In this document: positions 34,801 through 45,584 of the stretch, one piece after another
Layout of the letters: every line of letters begins with the position of its first letter
Numbering within the stretch: the stretch's first letter is position 1
NCBI GenBank assembly: GCA_027924585.1
Contig: BSBM01000007.1
Span: 6,030,001 to 6,094,000 of the forward strand
Length of the DNA: 64,000 nt
Direction: 5' to 3'
Source: Larix kaempferi
Taxonomy: Eukaryota; Streptophyta; Pinopsida; Pinales; Pinaceae
Made by a program: the position numbers and the translations under genes
Notes under the pieces: generated by a model
Database searches by the model: none
Seen by the model: the letters and a program-made list of their open reading frames with translations, nothing else
Told to the model about the DNA's origin: nothing

Positions 34801-35226
34801 TTTACGGTATATCAAGAGTTTCCCTTCTTTCCCTAATAAATTTTCATTTTAATAATTTAAAATCAACTAAGATACAATAGCACAACATTTACTTTTCCAG
34901 CATTTACAATTTTTACACTGTGTTTTGACTCCATAAGGCACTGGTCCTTGCACATTTCATTTGCTTTTTATAAATCTCAAGTATTTGTGCATCTTTATAT
35001 TTCACAGTGATTTATTTAAGTTTATGCCGGTGAAAGCTTTCTTAAACTATTGTTGCAATTACATCTTGAACCTTAATAAAAAAACTCCCAAAACATTAAT
35101 AAACAACTCATCATTTAAATTGGAAGACCCTAACAACCTTAGTAACTTGACTTGAGACTTGCCACCAAGGGCACACCGAGCGGCAGCATAGATTTCTGCT
35201 TCGACAAAGACGGTGTGTAATCCGGC
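31860..35226. mobile_element. Non-coding 3.4-kb insertion in Copia D pol
   Basis: Separates the connection region (ends cccatggca at 31859) from the start of RNase H (resumes ggcaacaacatcg near 35227). The tetramer ggca is repeated at both edges (31856-31859 and 35227-35230), a possible short target duplication. The inside has no open frame over 80 codons with a motif. It has a promoter-like segment near 32990-33030 (ttctatttaagcaagg), pyrimidine-rich stretches and a GC-rich part at 32380-32500. A large solo LTR or non-autonomous LTR element is possible, but TG…CA ends are not clear. Confidence 0.55.
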
Positions 35227-35970
35227 GGCAACAACATCGAACTTGAAGCTACCCTGTGATTCTTCATCAGAGACAGTTGATGCCACGATGTACCATCAGA
35301 TGATTGGTTCATTGATGTATTTGACGAACATGAGACCAGACATGTGCTTTGCTGTGAACACCCTGAGCCAGTTCCTGACAGATTGAGACATGCTCACCTG
35401 ATTGTTGCAAAGCATATATTGAGGTACCTGAAGGGTACAGTTGACTGTGGGCTCAAGTATGAGGCGAAGCAAAAGATTAACGTGCATGGTTATGTTGATT
35501 CGGATTGGGCAGACAGTGCCACAGATAGGAAGAGCACTTCAGGATGCTGCTTCAGTATGGGATCCAGTATGATCTCCTAGTTTAGCAGGAAGCAGTCATG
35601 CATGGCACTAAGTACAATCGAAGCAGAGTATGTTGCAGCTTGTTCGGCTAGTTGTGAGGCAGTATGGCTTAGGAAGCTACTGTCAGATTTGTTTGATCTC
35701 CAGTTAGAGGCGACTTGTATCTTCTGTGACAACCAGAGTTGTGTGAAGTTGTCTAAGAACCCGGTGTTCCATGACAAGTCAAAGCATATTGAGATCAAGT
35801 ACCACTATATCCGAGATATGGTGTAGAGAGGAGCAGTGAAGCTCCAGTATGTGGCGACATACGAGCAGATAGTCGATGTGTTGACCAAGCCTTTGGCCAG
35901 AGTGAAGTTCGAGTACTTCAGAGAGAAGCTTGGTGTTATCCAGATCGAGGTTCCTCCTAAGAGGGAGTGA
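35227..35970 (+). pseudogene. Copia D RNase H and pol end
   Basis: Resumes with ATTSNLKLP, MYHQMIGSLMYLTNMRPD and CFAVNTLSQFL. After frame changes it shows VDSDWADSATDRKSTSG (catalytic Asp), LSTIEAEYVAA (Glu), FCDNQSCVKLSKNPVFH (Asp) and KHIEIKYHYIRDM. A TAG near 35824 is followed by RGAVKLQYV, LTKPL and a final stop at 35968-35970. Two further stops lie in the first third (near 35385 and 35577). The end wording matches Copia C. Confidence 0.88.
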
Positions 35971-35989
35971 TGAGACCGAAAGACGCAGA

Positions 35990-36410
35990 TGCACTAGAGC
36001 CGATTCTCGCATGGTGGTAGACGTAGGTGGTCCTTGGGACGTAATGCAACTGGGGTGCTCCTGACTGTTCTCCCATGTTGGTAGATGTAGGGTTGGTTCT
36101 CGTATGGTGGTAGGCGTAGGTGGTCCTTGGGACGTAATGCATCTGGGGTGGTCCTGATTGTCCTCCCATACTGGAGACGCCGAGAGGTCCACCAGTCATA
36201 AGACACTTTAGTTGTGCCTAGGCAGGATCTCGCATGGTGGAAGACGTAGGTGGTCCTCAGGGCGTAATGCACCCGGGGTGCTCCCATGTTGGTAGACGCA
36301 CGCTGACCGTTGAGAGACATAATGCACCTGGGGTGCTCCTGAGCTGTACCCACTGGGTGGGAGACGCAGGTGGTTTGTTGGACATGAGGTGTGCATCTGG
36401 GCTGTGCTTT
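35990..36410 (+). repeat. Tandem repeats after pol in Copia D
   Basis: Repeated unit around ctcgcatggtggtagacg-aggtggtcctt-gg-cgtaatgca, starting near 36006, 36099 and 36229, with partial units (cccatgttggtagacg) between them. A further piece (gtaggagacgcaggtgattg) lies at about 37340-37400, on the other side of the solo LTR, so the array was split. It occupies the same position in the element as the array in Copia B, with different sequence. Confidence 0.8.
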
Positions 36411-37279
36411 TGTTAGAAAGTGACAAGAAGGAAGGTCTTCCTGCATGCATGTGTCCTTGCATGCAGAAGACTTAAATTGGAGAAGCTAATAAAATGTATT
36501 TAATTTATTTTTCCTAAGTTTACTTTGGAAAATAAATTAAAGTGATCTAATTATTGATTGACTTTATGAAACACTTTTTATAAAGTATAAGTGAAAAATT
36601 AAAGTGATGGCCAGATCTAATCTTGGCCATCCAATCTCACCGGAGGATCTCATCCATAGATCTATAGTGAGATTAGGTTATTCGCTTAGCATTGAGTTAT
36701 AAAAGAAAGATCAATTGGTGGAGAGGACACACAATTGCATTCCGACAGAGACGGAGGAAGAGAAGTGTGAGAGAGAGAGTTTTGGCGAAGAAGACAGAGG
36801 AGCAGCCATTCGGAGAAGGAAACACAGTTTCCCAGAGGAGAGAGACAGAGATCAGGCAGAGGTGACCATATAACAGGTAGGGAAGTACTGTCCGTACAGT
36901 CGTACGGATTCCATACAGTTCATATGGATTCAATATAGCAGGCCGTACGGATCCATACAACAGGCCGTACAACAGCAACAATACAGCTGTGTTGAGATCC
37001 GTGCCCATTCGTAGGTTTTTCTCACTGTTTTCTGTGGTACGATTTTGCCAATTGGGCAGAATCTGATTTCTGAATTGTATCGCTCCATATTTTCTTAATA
37101 AAATAATTTCATATATTGCTGCATCGGTTTTCCCATCTTGGGTTTTGTCCAGGGGTTTATACTCAAAAAGATTGAGTTGTCTCTATTGATGTGATCGTTG
37201 CTATATTTCTTTCAGTATTTATTGTTCCGCTGCATAGTGAAGAAATCCATGTGTGGTTATTAGTAGTAATTAATTTGCA
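36411..37279 (+). repeat. Solo LTR inserted in the Copia D 3-prime repeats
   Basis: Starts TGTTAGAAAG and ends …TTTGCA. The flank tgctt(t) precedes it and tgctt(c) follows at 37280, a probable 5-bp duplication with one irregular base. It has an LTR-like layout: AT-rich block with aaagt/actttat words, TATA (tataaaa, 36698-36704), then a purine-rich transcribed part with a CCGTACAG cluster (36890-36990). The general layout resembles the LTRs of Copia C and E. No internal region or primer site follows. Confidence 0.62.
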
Positions 37280-37659
37280 TGCTTCTAGCCCTAGTTGGAT
37301 TTTAAAGAAATTTATAGCTCCGTGTATGATGATGAGATGATAGTAGGAGACGCAGGTGATTGTTGTGGCAATGTAATGTGTGGTCCTGGGCTGTACCTAT
37401 TTGATGGCTTGCTCATGGAGATGATGATACCTACATGAGAGCTAGGCCTACATCCAACATGAAAAAGGGCTGGCTTTGTAGAACTTCCTATGATAGATAG
37501 ATTCGAGAGATGTCACTAATCAATGATCAATGGAATGAGGATTGCTGCAGCAACGACAATGATGATGTTCCAGCATTGAAGATGATCCAACGATGATGAT
37601 GTTGTCCAGAATTTTGTCCAGAGTGATGATGACTGTGATGAGAGAATTCCTTCCTAGTT

Positions 37660-37668
37660 AAGAGGGAG
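37660..37668 (+). promoter_or_regulatory. Polypurine tract of Copia D
   Basis: The run aagagggag directly abuts the 3-prime LTR start TGTTGTTGTAATTG. The same aagagggag also closes pol at 35959-35967, which shows the sequence between the two to be extra 3-prime material. Confidence 0.82.
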
Positions 37669-38256
37669 TGTTGTTGTAATTGTAACTTTGGAAGATATTT
37701 TTATTGTATTATTATTATTATATTATTGTATTTTTATTGTACCTCCGTCGGAGATGTTTTTCCTCTGTTTGGGGATGTCATTATTATGTTTGGTCATGCA
37801 AATTCATTGAGGTAAAACCTCCTTTGTAAGTCGGGGCATTAGATCCCCTAGAGTCAAATGTAAAAGGTATTATTGAGTCTCCCTAGAGAAGTTTCCCTAG
37901 TCAGTTTTAGTGAGGCCGACCTAGTGAGGTAAAAGGTCAAGTCAAAAGTAAAGTATAAATAGAGAGCCTTGCTCTCTCATTTGGACTCACTACTCACTCA
38001 CACAAGTTCGCATAGCAAGGGAGAGAAGACAAGTTCGCTGGAGGAGAAAGAGAGAGAGCTGCAAAAGACATATTTTGGGTTTTCCATTTTTGCTTGATAT
38101 TGTATTAGTGACAAATCTATCTTTGAGGAAGTTACGGGGTTTTTTCCTTTATGGTTTCCCCGAGAAAAACTATTGTGTCTATTGTGTTTTGCTGTGCTTG
38201 TTATTCTTTCAGTTAAAGATCCTAGATAATATTGAATTAAAGTGCAAACTCTAACA
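37669..38256 (+). repeat. 3-prime LTR of Copia D
   Basis: Matches 27429-28000 throughout and retains the TATA box tataaata at 37954-37961. Ends CTCTAACA, followed by the duplication atcca. Confidence 0.94.
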
Positions 38257-38519
38257 ATCCATACCCAAGTACCCGTTACGGGCACATGTACCCTACCCCC
38301 GGGTATGGGTACCCCTGTTACACATGCTATTATTGAACTGCTTCTTACACCTATCCTTTTGTAAAAGATTATTACTCAATTGCTCAAATGTTAGATCAAG
38401 AAATCTAGAAGTTATAGTTAAGGTTTTAAACAAACTTTTCATATAAAGGAGGTAGACTTTTCAACATAATTATTACCATATCTTCTTCAATCTTTCTATC
38501 AATTACTTTTAACCTAAGT

Positions 38520-41500
38520 CACCTGACATGGGGACACGGGACACGAAAATATGAGAGCCCGACACGGACACGGTGGCCCCCAGAATCAGGACACGTTTTA
38601 TATACATATATATATATATATATATTTTAAAAATATATTAATATTTAAAAATATAGACATATAGATCCAAAAATCTTTAGAAACTAGAACATTTACAATT
38701 TACAAATATTCAATAGAAATTAGAATAAAAACACATTAATGATTAGTAGATTACACATTGTCATTCACAAATAACGATTCAGTATTCAGTATTCACGAAT
38801 CACAACACATTTCACATTTGTCATTCACAAATCACAATGAATTATGAGACACATAGATGCATGTCGGAACCATATTTCTCATTAAGTCATCAAAATCAAA
38901 ATGTATACATATATGTCGGAATGCCACTGGGCACTGGCAAATGCCAAATAGACTAATAGTAAATACAAAAACGGGTGGATCAAGATGGGAGAATCCCATA
39001 TGTCAGTAGTCCTCCTCCATGCCTGAATCAACATACTCATCACTGCCACTGCCCTGATCCTCCTCATCCTCCTCATCCTCCTCCCCCTCCTCCTCTCTGC
39101 CCATCTAGCGATTTGCATCTGCTGCTGTGGAGGATGACCCCTCTATACGATCACTATCATCAAAAGTGATCGGCTCTAGCACTGGATCATTAAGATCCAT
39201 GTTGGCTAATGCCAACTCAGTACTGCTATCCAAACCCATATCATCAGGAAAGACATCCCACATCTTTGTCTTTCCCTTCACCCACTCCTCCCTCTTCCTG
39301 TAAATAAGACGAAGGTTGGAGTGCACATACACCATCGACTCTGCCTTGGACTGCTCAAGCTTGCTCTTCTTCACACTGTACAAGTTCCCATATGTGCTCC
39401 AATTCCTCTCACAACAAGAGGATGATGTAACTTGAGAGATGACCTTGAAGGCTAACTTCTGTAGAATAGGGGATGTTTCCCCATGAGTTGCCCACCAAGC
39501 ATAGGGTTTCTTACCCTCCCTATCTCTAAGCACATGATAGCCTCCAAATCTCCTAGTGCCAGTGGAAAAATCTACAAAGCCCTCCTCCGCCTCCTCAAGC
39601 ATGTCTCTATCCTAAAATAGCCGTCTAAGTGTTATCTTCCTCCCATTTGCAATCTCTGCATCCATGTGAGGAGGGACTCTGTGTGAGGCCCCCGATCCAC
39701 CAGTGAGCCACTCCTGAGTGTAGAACTTGGGGTTCAAGGAAGTGGGCCAAGCAATGCAAAGGTGTGCAATTCTTATCCCACATAGAGATATGAATATCCC
39801 GAATAATGGTCCATAAGTTCTCTGTCGATGTCCCATACGTGGGACACTCATTCTCCATGACAATGGACCTCATGGACTCAATCATGGAATCCCACCCCTC
39901 ATAAACCTCTGCTAGGATGGGCTAGTCCGTGTCTGCAACCGCAACAAAGAAATGATTGGCTCCATGATCTTAATGCTAAGATCCACTGTGTCCCACCAAC
40001 CATCATTTAACACCATGGCCTTCACCTTTTGTGAAGCTGCCTGATCCGTCTTTCTCCAAAAAGACCAAAACTCTGAAATCACCATGGACCCAAGAGTGGT
40101 TTTGACCTCCCTCAACCTCTTGAGCATGATGAATGAGGAAGCAAACTGAGTATCTGCAATCTTCAGCAATGAAAGCTGTGTGTACTGCTTGTAGATGGTG
40201 AGGGCATTTGTGTGGTTTTGTACAAAGTTACGGATATGGCGTGCATCCTCAATAAGGTTGTCAATCCATGCCACATCCGAAGCAATGGCTTTCAGTGCTA
40301 AATTCAAGGAATGGACAATGCAAGGTGTCCAAAAAACCTGTAAGAGCAATAAAAGCATGTATCAATGACTCTACAACACTAACATTGCAGTGACCAAATT
40401 CAAACAATGAGCAAATTAGAAATGAAAGGTGTCCAAAATGAACATACCTGTGGATATTTAGCTTCCACAATCATGCCAGCAACCTTGCAAACAGGTGCAT
40501 TGTCCGTGATGATTTGTACACATGAATCAACACCTACTTCTTCTATGGTTTTGATGAATAAATCACCCATAAATTGTGCATCCTTGTATTGCCCAAGAGC
40601 ATCCACCGCTTTCAAGAACAACGACCCATTTTGGGAAGATACCATGAAATTGATGAGTGGATGGCATGCGGGATCCGTCCATCCATCAGAAACAATACTC
40701 ACACCGCATGAGGGCCATGTTGTTCTAATTGGCTCAAGGATTTTATCTACCTCCTTCTTTGCTTTAACCAACAATGTGGTTCTAAGCTTCTTTGAACCAG
40801 GAGGCACATAACCATTTGGAGCTCGTTCCAAGATAGTTTTAACCGTCTCAAAATACAATGGTGACTGTGCAACATTGAATGAGATGAAGTTGAGGTAGAA
40901 GAAAAATGCAATGGTAAGGTCTACCTCTTCTCGCGCCTCTTGTTGGAAAATCCTATCCATTGGACCACCTGTAGATTGCCTCTTTCTTGTTTGATAAGTA
41001 TCCCCACGCCCATGACTGCTAGGTGGAAATGGAGGCTTGGTGCTAGAGGTCTTCCTCAAAAATGGAAGAGGATCATCCTCTTTTTTCTTGCTTGCTGCTG
41101 CCACCTTCCCTAAGCCAACATGATCCTCTTTTTCCATATCCCTCCTTTGGTTAACACTCACCGCTTTGCATGAAGAAATCCCACAAGAAGGAAGGGCTAA
41201 CAAATGGCCCTTAACCCGGAAATATGTGCTCATGAACTCATGCTTGCAAAAATTGCATCTCCAAGACACATTGCCTCCCCCACCAAGCTTTGCCCCAGGC
41301 CCATCTTTCCTTGTCACATACTTCCACAAAGGGTATTTTTTTTCTTGGGCTTGTTCTCTTGCTAAAACAGGGTTAAATGGAGCCATAGAATGAGCTCCAC
41401 TAGCAGTCGATGGAGCACTTGACGGAGGAGGAGAACCACTTGTGCTTGGTGGAATAGGAGGGGAGGCCCTAGATGGTGCATTTCTCCCTTTCCTTTGCCC

Positions 41501-41920
41501 ACTACCTCCTGCCCTAGTTGATTGAGACATTCCTTTTCTTGTGTGATGGTTGAGCTTGCAATCCTCTCCACAAATCCACCAGAATGCACTTGGAATTGCT
41601 TGGAAACAATGGATAGCCTTCAAATCTCCTTCACTTGCACATACAACTCATTCTCAACCAATTGCTTCCTTGCAAATGACAACAAGAAAGCCAAAAATTT
41701 GTTTTGAAGCAAACCCGGATGCCTTTTTCCACGCTTTACGTGTCCTGTTTTCCGGGTTCGTGTCCGACAGTCGGGACATGCTCAAATTTCGCGTCCGATT
41801 CGTGTGTGCAACGTGTCCCGAAAATGGATTCGCTCAAAGTTCGAGTCGGACACGAATTCAGACCGAATCGTGTCTGATTCGATCCCGACGCGACACGCTG
41901 AGGGTTTTGAGCGAATCCGG
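38520..41920 (-). mobile_element. hAT transposon with transposase gene
   Basis: A minus-strand DNA transposon whose coding region (39003-41530) sits between GC-rich, imperfectly inverted flanks. The left flank (38525-38605) is dense in gacacgg/acacgg words. The right flank (41735-41900) is dense in cgtgtcc/ccgaatcg words; acgtgtcctg, cccgac and gacacg-aaa occur in matching order when one flank is reversed. Exact ends and the 8-bp duplication could not be fixed. It is unrelated in terminal sequence to the CCGGTT and GGTACC hAT families here. Confidence 0.75.
39003..41530 (-). pseudogene. hAT transposase (BED finger, DUF659, hATC), lightly damaged
   Basis: Exon 1 (41530-40448) starts MSQSTRAGGSGQRKG with a Ser/Pro-rich N-terminus. 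A BED-type zinc finger (WRCNFCKHEF … CGISSC) follows, then the DUF659 region with VSIVSDGWTDPACHPL and IITDNAPVCK. A 110-bp GT-AG intron (40447-40338) follows, and exon 2 resumes FWTPCIVHSLNLALK. The dimerisation region hATC near 39450-39300 reads SSCCERNWSTYGNLYS. Lesions: a 1-bp frameshift near 39942, TAG at 39922, a 1-bp frameshift near 39743, TAG at 39612 and TAG at 39105. Beyond the last TAG the frame continues for 33 codons of Glu/Asp-rich tail to a TGA at 39003. Transposase cuts and reinserts the element; this copy is dead. Confidence 0.9.
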
Positions 41921-43767
41921 TTTCTTAGCTTTCAACTGATATATTGCTCCATCTTCCCTCTATTTTGAAAACAATAATTTTCAATAAATGGACCTGAACT
42001 TTGAAGAGATTCATATTCCTCCATCTTTTTTGAAAACAGCAATTTTTTTAAGAAGCAAGCTCTGCCTTTATCTAACGGTTTTTAAAAAAACCCCAAATTG
42101 GGAAAGCATTATCAATGTCTTGCACTTCAGGCAATCTATCATTGATCATAGAGAGCTTGATCAACATCGCAAACCTCTCAATTTAATGGATTAAACTTTG
42201 CTTGAGCATCCTCATCCATGGTACTTCACAACTCCTTTTCCAAGACAGTTTTGTCTAAGTGCCTATATTAAAATATTGCAAGCATCCTCTATTTCCATGT
42301 GGTGAACTTTTTACCTGTAAACCTCTGATTGTCTTCCAACTTATTTTGGGATAGTTATTTTGGGATAGTTTGCCATTTTAAAGCTTTAAATACACTAAAG
42401 ATATATGAATTCGGGACTATAATTCAATGGCAACCCCACTGCAGCAGTATTTCACAAACTAAATTCGTTTAAAAAATTACTTTGCTCAGAAAAATATTAT
42501 CTTCCGCAATCCCAGCATATGAAATTTTTTTCCCAGCCCAAACATGTTCAGAAACCCAGACTTCAACAAACACTTTAAAGTTCCTTAACCATTTCCTTTT
42601 GATATTTTTCATAAAATTAATAAATCTAGAAACAAGAATAGGGATATTTCTTTTTTTGAAAAAGAATAGGGTTATTCTTAAACATGAAGTTGGGTCTTTT
42701 GTGATATGTGGGCTCCTTTTTACAGAATCCCTATTTGTTACAGCCTTAAAGCTCGAATTGACTGTGCTTCTCTACATGCTAACCTGACTGCAACTGTGGT
42801 TCTCTTCATGGGTTATGTGTTGACACTTTTTTAAGGCATGTAATAAACCTGTGGTAGATGAATAATCTCCTTATTGACTATTTTCTTTATGGGTTCCGGG
42901 TAGCCTCTTCACAACGTCATATGTGATCTCTTTATCCCTAATGGCCCACGACTGACAATATTTGACCTTGAGGACTCTCTTCACGACATCACAGGTCTGT
43001 TTATTTTCTGGGATGAAATCTTCACAATCCAATTTCCCGTGTGCTTGACTCCTATTTTTTGTCTTCATCAATCCCGATTCCTGTTTGGTGACTTCAACCA
43101 GGGCACTTCATGCCCTTTTCCAAATTGCAAAGATGGCATCGACTCTCCTTACAGACCTGTGACTCCTTTCACAGATCCCAGAATGGACGGAAACTCAATT
43201 ATGGGTATTCTCCTAGGTTCTTCACACCCCTTTGACAGATGGCAACTCCTGTAGCAGCTCCTCTGCACACATCATGATGGCGATTCCTGTGACAGCTTGT
43301 CTGCACAAATAGTGGCCCTTTTTCATGACCTTTTGTCCCCTCCTATAGCTAGATACACAATTTGCACACTATTGTTGTGCCTAACTCCAATCTTAACAGT
43401 GTTCATCATATGATTTGCCCTGCCCTAGTATCAATTGCCTGTCACAAGGCCTCTGTAGATTTATGCCCAGAAAGTATTCAGATCACGCTTCTCGCTCAAT
43501 ACATTCCAATTGTTACAGCCCATGAAAACATGTAGTGTTCTCCAACTTTTGCTTTGAATTTTGTTCCTTATAAACATTGTAATTTTTATCAATATTTATT
43601 TTTCCTCTAAAAAATACCTCCATTAAAGTCAGCTCCCCATATGCCACTTGGTCAGCTTTCCCTCCTGTCCAACCTCTGCTTGATGTGTTTACAGTCCCTC
43701 AGTGCCTTCTCTGATCACAACACTCTCTTGGTTCCTTCACCCGCTACCTCTGTATCTCTTCACTGTG
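41921..43767. other. Intronic sequence, probable leader of a minus-strand LTR element
   Basis: No coding domain recognised. 42890-43330 has degenerate short repeats around cttcac-acatcac and cagatggc-actcctgt-acagct. This lies immediately downstream, in the minus sense, of the primer site at 43768, so it could be element leader. The rest is plain AT-rich intron. Confidence 0.45.
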
Positions 43768-44260
43768 GCTTTGATACCATGTTAGTTTTCACACACACAA
43801 AAGAACGTAAACAGGAATGCACATTTGAATGGGAGAGAATAGATTGATTCATTATTGAGTATTGCAATGTCTCATTACATAGTAGGATAAGATAAGATAA
43901 GATAATTATATTAATGTCCAACTAATGACCACAAAGTAGGTCAAAGGGACTGCTGATTACAATGATGTCTGTACAAAGCGGGAGAACCAAACGGTCTCCT
44001 ATAAAAAGATACAGTGCACGAAGAAAGAAAGAAAAGAGTGAACAAAAGTGAACAGGGCTGAAGTATGAGAGAGCTTTGACTGCAGACGCGAATCCAGAAA
44101 AGAAAAGAGTGAACAAACCTGAACAGGGCTGAAGTAGGAGAGAGTAGTTATGTAACTTCTGGATACCAAATCTTTTAATGACTACATTTATTAACTAATG
44201 ATTACATCAATTTATTATAAAGTCTCTAACGGAGTCTTTGTTAAATGTCTAAAGTATGCC
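43768..44260 (-). repeat. Putative LTR and primer site of a further minus-strand element
   Basis: gctttgatacca at 43768-43779 is the reverse of TGGTATCAAAGC, as in Copia A. It is followed on the + strand by TGTTAGTTTTCAC, the expected LTR boundary. The right end of the LTR is not clear. A LINE tail (43882 on) seems to be inserted in it, with tagta/tagtt at the edges. No gag or pol recognised. Confidence 0.5.
43882..44000 (-). repeat. LINE/SINE-type 3-prime tail, copy 3
   Basis: Shows four gataa units (ggataagataagataagataa), then ttatattaatgtccaac, agtaggtcaaagggact, gtctgtacaaagcgggag. Read on the minus strand this is a 3-prime end with a TTATC tail. A partial tandem repeat (agaaaagagtgaacaaa…gggctgaagta) follows to 44145. 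Confidence 0.65.
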
Positions 44261-44527
44261 TACATCCTAATTATGAGTATTATATCAAACATATTTGTTG
44301 ATGAGTTCAACCATTTATTGCTTTATTTTATTGCATAGTATGTATTGTTTTTATGTTAGGAAAGCTTTATTCGATTACTTTGTAATATTGCATGCTTTTG
44401 CTGTCATCTTCATTTTGTTATGACTTCAAATAATTGTATATTTGAATCAAAGATATGACCATGCACTTACGAATGGTATTTTGCTAGTATGCATAAACTT
44501 TAAACAATATCTTTTGAATGGTTTCAG

Positions 44528-44687
44528 TTGTATCACATGTGGAGAACCTGCTGTCCATTGCCCTGGTCACTGTGGCCACATCGAACTTGTATTACCAGTG
44601 TACAACCCACTGGTCTTTAAGTCTGCTGAAAAGCTCATGAAATACATGTGCATCTTCTGTCATCACTTTAAGCTCGCAAGGGAGCAG
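44528..44687 (+). CDS. NRPA1: NRPA1 exon, zinc clamp
   Basis: The acceptor tttcag precedes ttgtatc. With the two bases carried over it reads SCITCGEPAVHCPGHCGHIEL, the N-terminal zinc-binding clamp (C-x2-C-x6-C-x2-H), then VLPVYNPLVF and MCIFCHHFKLAREQ with a further Cys pair. The clamp lies next to downstream DNA in the polymerase. The donor is cag/gtaaat. It joins the exon at 22998 across a 21.4-kb intron with no loss of frame or of the expected residues. Confidence 0.95.
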
Positions 44688-44914
44688 GTAAATTTCATGC
44701 CTCTTTTTCTTATTGAGTTGTAGTGGAAAAATATCTAAAATATGGGGTTTCCTGGTGAGCATAGTTCTTTTCAAAGGACAATTTTAGGTCTAGTGAAAAC
44801 TAGATGGAAAAATATATTGACTATTATCTCTTAAAAGTCTCGAGGTATTTTAGTATTAAAGCATCATAAATATACTGGCACTTGCAATTATTGACATTGA
44901 TATTGGCACGACAG

Positions 44915-45217
44915 GTTAAAAGATATGCTGAAAAGCTCGAGCTCATTATGAATGGGGATATCATTGGTGCTAAAAGCCTGGGATCAAATTTAGTGGATGA
45001 TGAATCGCTATCAAAAGAGCATAGAGAGGAACATCCAATTGATCAGCAAGCTCCGACATCCTGGCAATCTGAGAGAAACGTATGGACATCTCTTCAATTT
45101 ACTGAGGCTAAGGCAGTCTTGAATACCATGATGTCAGAGATGAAGAAGAAAAAATGTAAGAACTGTGGAGCAAAAGTCCCATTAATTACCAGTCCTAGTT
45201 TTGGAAGATTATATCAG
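44915..45217 (+). CDS. NRPA1: NRPA1 exon, clamp head with second zinc Cys pair
   Basis: 101 codons between gacag and cag/gtacta. Starts VKRYAEKLELIMNGDI and has a charged variable middle. Ends KKKKCKNCGAKVPLITSPSFG; the C-x2-C pair completes a zinc site of the clamp. Both ends are phase 0. The middle is plant-specific and poorly conserved. Confidence 0.93.
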
Positions 45218-45584
45218 GTACTAATTCTTGTCATTGGGTATATTTTCTCTGTATTCATTTACTTTGTTGAGCAACAATAGCAATAACCTAGGAAATTTCC
45301 TTATCTGACGTGTAAGTTCAATAAAAGCTGGATGTTGAGTGTTTGTACTCTCTTCCTAATGTGTTATCTGTTTGTGTAAAAGCTGCATTATCATTTTAGT
45401 CTTGGAAGATGATTGTTTATTTGTTCTTTACCTGTACTGGTCTGGCCTTCCTTGAAGTTTTGATTCTTCTCATTATGAACATGCATGAACAAGGGCTTGG
45501 CTCTACTGTACCTAGATCCTTCTACTATCTCTTTTATTGTTAGTTGTATCTCTTTTTTTGTTTTGTAGTTTTTTAGCATCTAGG

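Larger units (their letters stand above)
27429..38256 (+). mobile_element. Copia D, LTR retrotransposon with nested insertions
   Basis: A 10.8-kb plus-strand element with LTRs 27429-28000 and 37669-38256 and a perfect 5-bp target duplication atcca (27424-27428 and 38257-38261). Order: primer site, gag, protease, integrase, reverse transcriptase, RNase H, 3-prime tandem repeats, 3-prime LTR. Two later insertions lengthen it: a 3.4-kb non-coding block inside pol (about 31860-35226) and a solo LTR (36411-37279). Pol carries stops and frame changes. It is related to Copia B through LTR sequence. It lies in the 21-kb intron of NRPA1 in the same orientation as the gene. Confidence 0.95.
26721..38325 (+). 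mobile_element. GGTACC-rich hAT-like element split by Copia D
   Basis: An element of roughly 770 bp once Copia D (27429-38256) is removed. It is flanked by a perfect 8-bp duplication gctattat at 26713-26720 and 38326-38333. Both ends are dense in ggtac/gtacc words (cttgggtacggggatgg on the left; cccgggtatgggtacccc on the right), arranged as imperfect inverted repeats. Interior 26958-27100 holds a tandem duplication of about 73 bp (gagatcgctggttgatttt…ccacagtccccagtcca). No transposase is present. The 8-bp duplication and repeated subterminal words fit a non-autonomous hAT element. Confidence 0.78.

Noticed and set aside
31860-35226. Insertion in Copia D as a Helitron
   Set aside because: The left side starts TC after A, but the right side lacks a CTRR end and hairpin, and ggca is repeated at both edges.
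35059-35286. Minus-strand frame starting MASTVSDEESQG as a captured host gene
   Set aside because: It overlaps the start of the Copia D RNase H on the other strand and shows no known domain.
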